Positions 32,307 through 41,871 of a stretch of DNA of 64,000 nucleotides are shown here, piece after piece (within the stretch, counting starts at the first letter, position 1; each line of letters starts with the position of its first letter). The stretch is from Rhynchopus sp. YZ270_cl-10 (Eukaryota; Euglenozoa; Diplonemea; Diplonemida; Diplonemidae), in the NCBI GenBank assembly GCA_964035575.1, contig OZ037916.1, forward strand, positions 186,001 to 250,000. The letters run 5' to 3'. Under the pieces are notes generated by a model. That model had not been told where the DNA came from. It saw only the letters and a program-made list of their open reading frames with translations, and made no database searches. The translations under genes were made by a program, and so were the position numbers.

Positions 32307-32796
32307 TTTTTGTTTTTCTTGTGTATTTCTGTGAAAAAGTGGTCAGTAGTTTTGTTTTTTTTGAAAAGGAGTTTCGTAAGGCAATACACCCCGCCTTCGC
32401 TTCAAGCTTCGTTCATGGTGCACAGCTTCTCTCTGACAGTTTGAATGCAGCGTGAAAACCTTGGCAGGATCCCCCACTCAGGCTGCAAAAGCTTTGGTAC
32501 TGGGGTGCAAAATGCACTGATTAGGAGATGGAAAGGGGGCAACATATCTTATTACAATGAGGTGGACAATATTTAGAAACCCTTTCTTTTGTTTTTTTTG
32601 CCAAGAAACAGACCACAAAACCTTCAAAAATAAAAAAACGATGTGTGTTTCTTGTTCCAATAACTCACCAAGAGATGAACCCTGCACTGAAAACCACCCT
32701 TATAAGATGAGAATTCTTGCCGTTTTCTTTTTTTTTAGGCAGTCTTTTTTTTTGTTATGTTTGTGCAGAAAAAACCAAAAAAAACCTCTTTTTTTT
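32307..32796. other. Intergenic spacer
   Basis: AT-rich DNA between two minus-strand genes. No repeat family or gene recognised. Confidence 0.5.
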
Positions 32797-33156
32797 TTAG
32801 GGCTTTTCGTTCCCTTTAGGAATGTTAGTAAGAACACTGCTGCCTTCCAGCGGTGTGGGGGTGTGGTGCTTCCAATGGTCTTGTCGGGTGTGCGCCTCGC
32901 CGACGAGGACTTTGCGCCGGTCTATCTGGACGACCCATTGTTTTGCGGCGTACGACATAAACTGCGCATCAAAGGCTCCTTTATGGCGTCTTCCAAGCTC
33001 TATGAGAAACAGGCTGTACGGGTTGTTTGTGTCCTCCGACATGCCTAGTTGCTCTGCCACCTCCTCATGACTTCTCCGTAACGCCCCTATTCCCTGAGAT
33101 GAAAATATCCCCTTCTTTTTACGCTTCGCCAACCCCACCCAACTTCTTCTGAACAT
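32797..33156 (-). CDS. Small hypothetical protein, 119 aa
   Basis: ATG to stop, basic N terminus (FRRSWVGLAKRKKKG) then a mixed helical-looking region (HEEVAEQLGMSEDTNN, SLFLIELGRRHKG, FDAQFMSYAAKQWVVQIDRR). Family not recognised. Composition is unlike the AT-rich spacers and the strand matches the gene cluster, which supports it as real. The basic N terminus could be a targeting signal but this is guesswork. A TIR element begins only 33 bp upstream of the ATG, so the 5' leader is within or next to transposon DNA. Confidence 0.55.
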   Translation of the reverse strand: MFRRSWVGLAKRKKKGIFSSQGIGALRRSHEEVAEQLGMSEDTNNPYSLFLIELGRRHKGAFDAQFMSYAAKQWVVQIDRRKVLVGEAHTRQDHWKHHTPTPLEGSSVLTNIPKGNEKP

Positions 33157-33188
33157 CCTCCCCCTTTAAAAAATACCCAAAAAAAAAG

Positions 33189-34959
33189 CATACAAGTAAA
33201 ACGGACGTCACGGAAATGAAAAAAAAATGCTCGACCCACTGCCGTCGTTGCCGTGAAAAATAAAAAAAAACGGCCGTGAAAAAAAAGCGCCTTTCTTATG
33301 TACAAAAATTTCACGGCCGTTAAAAAAAAACAACGGCCGTGAAATTTTTGTACAAGTCTTTGAAGGAACACACAGTACACAGTACACAGTACACAGTACA
33401 CAGTACACAGTACACAGTACACAGTACACAGTACACAGTACACAGTACACAGTACACAGTACACAGTACACAGTACACAGTACACAGTACACAGTACACA
33501 GTACACAGTACACAGTACACAGTACACAGTACACAGTACACAGTACACAGTACACAGTACACAGTACACAGTACACAGTACACAGTACACAGTACACAGT
33601 ACACAGTACACAGTACACAGTCCTTGTAGGGTCTTGTTGCCTTTTGCCACACGTATTGTGCCCACGGTGTGTTGTGTTCACTGCTCTGAAGGTGCTGGAT
33701 CTCATCTACCTGATGGGGTAAGTGACACAGCATCTGACCCGCCATCTGTAATCTTCTGGTTTCAACACTGCCTTTCAGTTCTGCATACTGAATTCGCAGC
33801 GTCCCGAGCGTCTCACAACCTCTTATTACTCTTTGCCCGAGAAGGATGTGTGTGGACTCACTCAACCCCGTTCATCACTTTTGTGACAAAGAAAACATCG
33901 GGCAAACAGTACAAGTTCACGGGAGCAAAAGGGTGGACCCCTCCCTCTGCGCGTATCTCGCCAACGTAGCGAAGAAGATCCAGAGGTGTGCAGAACGTGA
34001 TGCGGTCTATTTTCCGACAAAAAAGACGGAGGATAGTTGTTCAATGGTGTGCTGATTCTGTTGGAAGATTTTGCACTGGAAGCTGAAGAACACCGCAAAT
34101 GGTTCAACACAGATGAGGTTCGTCTCACAGTATTGATGTGTGCTCCACAACGGGAAGCCCATCAAATATGAGAAGAGTACTCTGCTCAAGAACCGGTTAC
34201 AAGTGCTGAAACACGAGAAATATGCTACTCTGAAGAACCGGGAGCACGTACAAGTGCTCAGAAATGCCACACGCTCCAACTACAATTAACAGTAGGGTGA
34301 AAACGTGGGCGGGCAGCGGGAGACCAGCGCAGTGAGGAGAGCAGGGCACGCAGGTGATGGTTTGGATAAGTCCATTTCCTGTGAGAGTGGAATCCGGTCG
34401 AAGTCATAGTGGGGCGGAACAAAGGTTGCAGCTGAGCTGTTCTCCAGGCGTGAGTGGCAGATTGTTGATACGGAGGCTGTTGTTCAGAGACAACCGGTGT
34501 ATGAGGATGCTCCCCATCAGACGCTGGAGGTAGCATCAATACTGTCCTTCAGGGCAGTAGGGATAACTCCACAGTTCGACACACAGTTAGGCCACGGCGA
34601 CCTGTCAGCAGTTGTGACGAAGTGGAAACTAAGATCTGAGCGTATAGCATCGCAGGCAGGGCAGGACCACCATAAGTGCTCATTCGTGTCGTCAGCTTCC
34701 CGATCGCAGTGGGGCCGACTTTTTTTTGCACTTTTTATGTTGCTTTTACCCCCCAAGAATGACTTGGGAGGGATGGGAAAGGGGGTCTGGCCCTGTCTAC
34801 GAACGAAAAAGAAGAAACAAGCAAAAAGCGTGGAAATATTTCACGGCCGTGATCAATGCAAAATTTCACGGCCGTTAAATTTTTCAGATTTTCTTCACGG
34901 CCGTGACCTCCCCGACAAAAAAATTTTATTCCCGTCGTGACGGCCGTTATACTTGTATG
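33189..34959. mobile_element. TIR element CATACAAGTA with CACGGCCGT subterminal motifs
   Basis: CATACAAGTAAAACGGACGT at the left pairs with the inverted CATACAAGTATAACGGCCGT at the right. TTTCACGGCCGT-type motifs are repeated near both ends (33268, 33313, 33334; 34847, 34865, 34900, 34940), a typical subterminal binding-site layout. It holds a 22-bp perfect hairpin (33300-33353), a 7-bp satellite, and decayed coding DNA: minus 34640-34710 reads EHLWWSCPACDAIRSDL, like the Cys/His knuckle at the C terminus of LINE proteins. A-rich flanks hide any target duplication. Confidence 0.6.
33370..33621. repeat. 7-bp satellite (ACACAGT)n, 36 units
   Basis: Same unit and orientation as the 2332-2664 array, here inside the CATACAAGTA element. 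Open frames across it are artefacts. Confidence 0.98.
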
Positions 34960-36189
34960 AAAAAGAAAACAAAAAGAAAAAAAAGGGTTTTTTTGTGTAC
35001 CCCTTTTCTGAGAAATCGGGCTTTTTTTTTTGTATGAGAGAAGCGGGGAATGGGAGATGAGAGAGAGAGAGAGGGGCGTCTGTGGTGAACAACGCGCCCA
35101 CCTCGACCTGTTTGAGTGAGGTGTGGGGCTTCTGCAGCGCGGTTCGACCCCCAGAACCCCGCAAAAAAGTGTGTTCAAAAGTGCATTGTTGATATTTCCC
35201 TCGTTCATGAGACTGCAGAAGGGAAAATAGTAACTCTGAAAAGGAAGGAAAAAAGGTTTTTTTCGTTGATTGCCCAATTGCCCTGTTGAAGGAGGGGGTG
35301 ATTGGCGACCGTATCTGAGGAACTATTTCTCCTTTAAGCTACGCTTGTAGGTATAAAAAAATGAGTAGAATCTGACTTCAGGACACGGTGCGTCACATGC
35401 CGCATGGAAATCGGGTACACCCTTTCATCGGGTTTCAACGGGTACACCATCATTAGAGACACCCTTAAATATGCGACTCACTGTGCGACAAAAAAAAATA
35501 TATATATAAATGGTGATCCGGGAGGGGTCGATATTGACAGGTCGCTGACACAGGGACTCTGTACACATACCCCCTGATATTGACAGGTCGTGACACGTCG
35601 CTGACAGGTCGTTGACCGACTTCCGAAAGCACCAATAAACTTAACACTCATCACACGATAAAACCCATGGGGAGAGGTTGTGGTGAAACGCACACACCTC
35701 GACCTGTTTGGGTGAGGAGTGGCTCTGCCAGCGCGGTTCGTCCCCAGAACCGCAAAAGTGTGTTCAAAATGCTTTGTTTCTATTTTCCTCCTTCATTTCA
35801 TGAGGTGACACAAAAAAAAAAAGAATTAGTTCATATGTTATCTATTCTACTGAATAGAAGGCATAATAGGGTAAAAGAAAAAAAAACAACGTTTTTTTTT
35901 TTCGTTTTTCATACAAAGGAAGGGGGTTGTTTTCTTACTTTTCTTTTTCCACCCAATACCGGGGAGTATGGCTCACGTTTTTAAAAACTCATCTAAAAAA
36001 TACAAGATGATCCTAAGCCTCTCATACTTACGTCACCTTGAACAAAAAAAAAAATGAAGTGGATCTGTATCTCAGAGGGGTTTTGAAAAGATTTGTGAAA
36101 GGGGTTGCTTCACGATTACAACCAGCCTTCTTATCCTGCCTTTTTCTCATCGCTTTTTTTCCTTCTTTTTTTTCCAGAATTGGGTCTAA
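34960..36189. other. Intergenic with B-box-like repeats
   Basis: No gene. Two plus-strand copies (about 35075-35185 and 35676-35785) of a repeat with ACCTCGACCTGTTTG and GCGCGGTTCGTCCCC; a third is at 40062-40170. GGTTCGTCCCC resembles a Pol III B box, so a tRNA-derived SINE is possible. Also the block 35215-35345 (copy at 22500-22615), GACAGGTCG repeats near 35535-35615, and a family-1 relative (35998-36035). Confidence 0.5.
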
Positions 36190-36795
36190 CTACGATCTCT
36201 GAATAACCTGTAGTATATCTCTATAGCAGTCCCCCCACGTTGCGCAATCCGACGTCGGTGTGGTGTAGAGGTTGTTGCTGAGCCTTCCTTTCAGATGGGA
36301 GGCCATTTTCAGCTCTAATATAGTCTTTTCTTTGCTTATCCGGGTAAATCGTAGAACTGCTGGCTGTTTATCACCTGGAGTCTTCAATGGAACGCGCAAG
36401 TCAAGAACATGGTTTACCGGGTTGTAAAGAAGCTTCCCGGTTTCCTCAGCGAATCTTAGATCTCCATCTTCGATGGGTAGGTCTTGCTTTGCAGTTAAAA
36501 ACATTTTGCGCATTATCTGATTGTGCAGGAGTGGGATGAGCTGTTCGACAGCCCAGTCGACGCGATACGTTCCTTGAGGGAACGCTTCAAACTCAACCCA
36601 ATCGCTCATGCTCCCTGCTAGCCACTGCGGTTCCATCACAACCACATCCACGTCACGTACCCGGTCCACCCCCACTCTCTCCCCTAACATACGAAACCGG
36701 AACAACGGCGCAGTCAGTACCCGCACCTCATACGACCGGTCCTCCTGCCGCTGCAACGTGTACTTCACTCCTTCGCTGGTTTGCTTGCGCTCCAT
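36190..36795 (-). CDS. Hypothetical protein, 201 aa
   Basis: Single exon, ATG to TAG-type stop on the minus strand, with GC-rich balanced codon use unlike its surroundings. Alternating hydrophobic pattern suggests a beta-rich fold (YEVRVLTAPLFRFRMLGERV, VLDLRVPLK, AVLRFTRISKEKTILELKM). No signal peptide or membrane segment, one Cys pair near the C terminus (DCATWGDC). I do not recognise the family and offer no function. Confidence 0.7.
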   Translation of the reverse strand: MERKQTSEGVKYTLQRQEDRSYEVRVLTAPLFRFRMLGERVGVDRVRDVDVVVMEPQWLAGSMSDWVEFEAFPQGTYRVDWAVEQLIPLLHNQIMRKMFLTAKQDLPIEDGDLRFAEETGKLLYNPVNHVLDLRVPLKTPGDKQPAVLRFTRISKEKTILELKMASHLKGRLSNNLYTTPTSDCATWGDCYRDILQVIQRS

Positions 36796-37231
36796 TTTAG
36801 GGAAGTCCGCTAAGAGTGTTCCCTGAGGAAAGATTGAGTTAAAAGAAGGGTGTGTATGCGAAAGAAGGTCTGTGGGGAAATGGTGTGAAGATTTTTTTTT
36901 TTTGAAAATCTGATGAACGGTCAGTCAACCATGCAAAAAAGCAATCTGCGCGCAGCCAGCCATCTACGCCCTCCTCCCTCCTCCCCTCCCCGCCTCCACT
37001 CAGTCAGATGCAATCATATGACAGAACACTGCGAATGCTTGAAACACGACAAAACACTTCAAAGAAAAATATCAATGAAATTCAGAGTAATAAGCAAGCG
37101 AGATTGGCTTGGCGTATTGTGCACTGCACCGATTTGGAATTTGCTTTTTTGTGGAATTTTGTGAAATTTTGTAAAATGGAGAAATTTAGAAAGGATTCTG
37201 CTTTTTTTTTTTTTTTTTTTGTTGTATTTCA

Positions 37232-37631
37232 CAGCCCCTCCGCTACGTTTTCAGATTTTTTTTGAGTTCTGTTGCGGGGGTTTTTTTTTTTTCACCTTGC
37301 GCCAGTGTCTTATCCAGGAATTCAGATTTCAAGATTGGGGTCAGCTGTTTTTGTGCCCAAAAATTTTTCAGCACTGCTGACCAGGGACATTAGGAACATA
37401 GGGAACTGTATTTTTTTTGCGGAGCAAAAAAAATCAAATGGCGCCGCAGGCGAAAAAAAATTTAGGGTACGGTGTAAAAATCTAGCTTTTTACAGTACAG
37501 AGTCACACATCGAATCCTTTTTTGCGGAGCAAAAAAGGGAAAATGGCGCCGCAGGCAAAAAAAAATTGAGGTACAGCCTGGATGGTGCGGTCAGCAACCC
37601 AGTTCCCCATGGTACTCCCGTGGTTCAACCA

Positions 37632-37665
<34 letters not shown>

Positions 37666-37723
37666 CTTTTTTCCAGACTTCTGTTGCGCCGCAACAGAAC
37701 TTTATACGGTAGCGGAGCCCCTG
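37232..37723. mobile_element. hAT-like non-autonomous element with 8-bp TSD GTATTTCA
   Basis: 492 bp. Ends CAGCCCCTCCGCTACG and CGGTAGCGGAGCCCCTG; second inner inverted pair GTTCTGTTGCGG / CCGCAACAGAAC. Flanked by GTATTTCA at 37224-37231 and 37724-37731. Inside is a direct duplication (TTTTTTGCGGAGCAAAAAA then GGCGCCGCAGGC) about 115 bp apart. No transposase. Confidence 0.85.
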
Positions 37724-37938
37724 GTATTTCAGTTGTGGTCGATATTTAAAGAATTGCAATGAACAAATTTGGATTGGGTTTATACCTCTCGTGCACGTCT
37801 AAACAAAAAGAAATAATTTTGGTTTCATAAAAAAAAAAGTTTATAAGATAACCATGAGCCTCCCGTGCTTAAGTCATCTTGAAAAGGAAAGTTGAAAGAC
37901 GAATCGAATACGCCTCGCGTGCACACACATATATCTTA

Positions 37939-38077
37939 CAGTAAGACAACAAACATCGGTGGGGTAAAAACCCTCCTTAGAGTTTTTGAAATCCCAAAAC
38001 CCACCTTAGTTTTTTACCCCTCCCGGTGTTTTTACCCCACCTATGTTCCTACCCCACCGGTGTTTGTTGTCTTACTG
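37939..38077. mobile_element. 139-bp TA-target MITE (TIR CAGTAAGACAACAAACA)
   Basis: CAGTAAGACAACAAACA and CGGTGGGGTA at the left are mirrored at the right, with TA on both sides. CAGT ends plus TA target fit the Tc1/mariner group. Confidence 0.85.
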
Positions 38078-41000
38078 TATTTTCTAAAAGAATACTCATG
38101 AGAATAGCACAAAAAGTCTGGCTGCACGGAGTTACCTCTAGGAGAGGGAAAAACAAAAACAAAAAAAGGGTTTGCTTTAGTTATAGTGGAGCACACTCTA
38201 GGGTGGCTACACTAATACAACCAAGTTTTCAAAAAAAAAGAGCTAAATGTTCCCGAAAGAATTTTTTGCTCCCCGACCGAAACCAACTGACTTCACTGAC
38301 TTGAGAGGGAAAAAAAAAAGGGTTCGTTCAAAAAATACTGTTTTTTTTTCTTTTGTACGTTATCTTCACACATCCTCCACCTCCAACGTTAAAGGGGGGG
38401 GGGGTCAATCAGACATGGCGAGACTCAAGGAAAGGTGCAACAGCGTCACCTCTCTCTCTCGCAGACAATTCTGATTGAATAATTCTGTTTGCGTAAAGTG
38501 TGTAATAAATATTCTGTGGTGATATTTTTTTATTACTGCAATACGCTCCCACTGAGTACCTGGCAGTGAAGAGGAAACCTCTTTGAGGCCAAAAAAAAGT
38601 GGCGATAGTGCAAAAACGCCTCTGGGACGCAGGCACTGACACTCCGCAGGGGTTATCGAACCCCCCCGGAGTGTTGCACTTTGGGGGAAAAGAGTCAGAG
38701 AGTTAACTTTCATATACTTTCAAATTCAGAGAGAACAGAAAAGCATTTTGAAAGGATATTGGAAAGAAAGAAAAAATGGGTTCATTGCGGAAACCCTGCT
38801 CAAATTTATTTATAAAAAAAAACACACACATACACACTTCGTTGAAATCCTTTCCTTCGCTGCCAAGGGAGATAGATGGCCCACGATGAGGGGAAAAAAG
38901 GGGCGGGGGAAAAAAAAATCACACCCTATCAAACCTGACAACCATCAGTATACCACCGAACGGCAAAAATCTGGAGAGAGAAAAAAAGAGCAGTTGAAAA
39001 CGCTGCTAAAACGCATCTCAGTCGAGCTCATGCACGGTGATCATGTCACCAAAAACCTTAGTAACATCATCACCGTGTGCAAAAAAAAAAACCCCCCCCT
39101 CCCCCTCCGCCTCTCCCTCCCCGAGAAGGCAGCTTGTCACACCTTCTCAGTGGATTTAGGTCGGTGGGGATCAGTGGGGGTGCGAAGCATCTATCTATTG
39201 AGGAATTACCAACAGTGTGTGGGGGTATTACCTGAATGGGTTTCAACAACAGCCACGATCAGGGAGGGGGGGTGGGCGATTGAAGAAAAGAAAAAGGCAA
39301 GACGTAAAGAAAGTTGAAACACAAAAAAAAGCCCTCTCGTGAAACAGTGTACCTTTGGGGCATAAATATCCCCAACCATGCCCTACATCCATTTTGTGGT
39401 TTGCATCTGATACAAAAAAAAGATACCCCCATAATGACAAGGGCCCTCTTCTTGGATGCCAACCCAAGTGTTGACCACAATCTATAAGAGAAAATCAATA
39501 TAAGAGCTGTCTTGTGTAAAGAAAAGGCAATGGTCAAAAGTGACAAAAGAAGAGTGGTTAAAACGTACTAAATTATTTCATATACTTTCTTTTCTTAAAT
39601 AAACGAAAAGAAAGCAAAGAGGGTGCGACAAATGTACCCTTGCTTTTTTTTTTTTTTGGAATGTTTTGCAAAACGTAGAAAAAGAAAAATAAATGTACTA
39701 AAAAAACACAGTTCAGGTCGTGTTCATGCATGGTCCGTAAGAATGATTAAGATATTATTTTCAATCAAAAGATGGAGTTTTCCACCAGCGTCCACCAGCG
39801 TAAGAGAACGGAGGCAGTTCACAACCGCTCGAAGAACACGCAAACCTCTCTATACCTGGCCAATATAAGAGGATGCTTTACCTTTGCTGTACTTAGTCAC
39901 TATAAAGAAAACGCAAATACTTTAAAAAGGGCGAAATTTTGAAGAGAAAAACAGGGTTGAAATACAAAGCCCCCCTAGTGACAAAAACAATTGAAAGATG
40001 GGTGGGGTCTCTCTTGACAATAGAAACTTAACACTCATCACACGATAAAACCTCATAAGGGAGAGGTTGTGGTGAAACGCACACAACCTCGACCTGTTTG
40101 GGGTGAGGCGTGGATCTGCAGCGCGGTTCGTCCCCCAGAACCGCAAAAGTGTGTTCAAAATGCTTTGTTTCTATTTCCTCCTTCATTTCAGGCGACAAAA
40201 CAAAATCTTGGTATCTTTGAAAAGGCGTTGTATTCAGGTCGACACACACACACGCCGTGTCCCACACTAAAAACGTCTCACCAGTTTTCCACAAGGACTT
40301 TATCGACAAAAAAAAGGGGGTTAAGACAAGCTTAAGCTGTGCGCAATTACCCGAAAAGGGAGGAACTCTTTGAAGAATACCTTATTCAAATTACAAATTA
40401 TCGTAAAAAAGATCGAACTTCCCAGAAAAATCTTGAAAAGGTCGAACATTATTACGGTCGACAATTTGTATGAGTACGGTAACAGAACCATTCCTTTTCA
40501 TGACCGAAACGTTGAAAAAGGTAAATTTGTTGTAAGATGAACATGTGGGCGGTATGGGGCAGAAAGCGGTGAACAAAATGAAACTGATAACGTAACAAAG
40601 GGGTGAAGGGGTAAGGTGCGAACCATTTAAAGTGCAAACGCTCTTCTCATGTGTTCGCAGCCATAGAAAGAAACAAAAATGGTGTGATCACCCAAACGGA
40701 TTCTCCGTGGTTCTCCCGAAGGTGCTCCGCAAATATTAATATAGCCCGAAACAGTTCTCCGTGGTTCCCCCGTGGTTCTTCCGTGGGTTGTCCGTACCCC
40801 CTGAATCACACCAAAAAAAACTTGAAATACAAAGCCCTTTCGAGACAGTGTACCTAAAAAAGGAGAAAGGCTGAAAGATTACGCATCTAAACAAAATAAT
40901 TGAGGGGAAAATGGGAAGCGACAAGACTACTCCCACGCTACCCAAACTTGATAATACGGAATACTGAACTGATAGTAAAGCCCAACAAGAGAGAAAAAAA

Positions 41001-41871
41001 ATCAAAGAAAAAATATACAAAACGTTTGTTGTACAAAGAGAACACTGCTTTTAAAAAAAAGAAACGAAACTTGAAATACAAAGCCCTCTCGTGGCAATGT
41101 ACTAAAGGAATGATTTGCCGAGAAATTCGAAACCGAAACTGATTTTAAAACAATACGAAAAAGCCACAAAACTGTGTGCGTACTTAAGCGCAATTTGAAC
41201 AACATTTTTTTTACCCATCTTGGGGTTAATTTGGGGTATTTTATGTCGGTCAAATTCACAAAAAGTGAATTTGGCTGAAGTACCCCAAACTCACCCCAAA
41301 TCTATACCTCCTTTGTTTAGATCGGCAAAAACATTGAGACTCGGGAGTTCCAAATCCAACATTTTGCTCTTTTTTTTTGCTGTCACGTCGTTGCACCATA
41401 TCTTCATCAAAGAAATGACGAAGTTTTTTTTTTTTTCTATACAACATCCTTATAACAGTGAAGTTGACAGTGCAAAAACGCTTATGGGATGCAGGTACTG
41501 ATATCGAACCCTCCCGGAGTATTTACAGTTGGGGGAGTAGATGACAGGAAGAAAACTGTAAAGCAGATTTCAAAACGAAGAGCGAGGTTCGTGATGATAC
41601 ACTTCGCCTGCACCCTTTTTTAAACCCCTTCTTCGGGTGGAAAACATAAAATATGGTATCCTTAGAAACAAAAAAACAAAGCCGATATGGCTATTACTAA
41701 CTCAAATAAAAGCAAATCACCGAGTTGTACCAAACCTGAAAAACCTACATGGTTTTCGGTCTGAAGGATTTAAAAAAAAATACGGCACACTTCTCCCAAA
41801 CGGAAGCAAAAAAGGAATGCAACCAGCCCCCCCCCCTTTCGACGTTATACACTCTCCAATTCAATCCCCCC

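Larger units (their letters stand above)
36796..41871. other. Long intergenic region, repeats only
   Basis: No convincing gene. Contents besides the two called elements: family-1 at 37840-37880; inverted AACTTGGTT/CTCCACTATA repeat at 38186-38240; a repeat at 38493-38595 (GCAATACGCTCCCACTGA, GAGGAAACCTCTTTGAGGCC) copied at 44775-44875; family-2 with a strong ACACTCCG/CGGAGTGT hairpin (38608-38685); family-3 at 39313, 39956, 40820 and 41071; B-box-like repeat 40062-40170; TTCTCCGTGGTTC units 40700-40795; a hairpin at 41219-41299; family-2 at 41469-41530. Confidence 0.5.

Noticed and set aside
38748-39317. 189-codon plus-strand frame
   Set aside because: Runs through A-rich DNA and family-7 repeat modules; Lys/Thr-rich junk composition.
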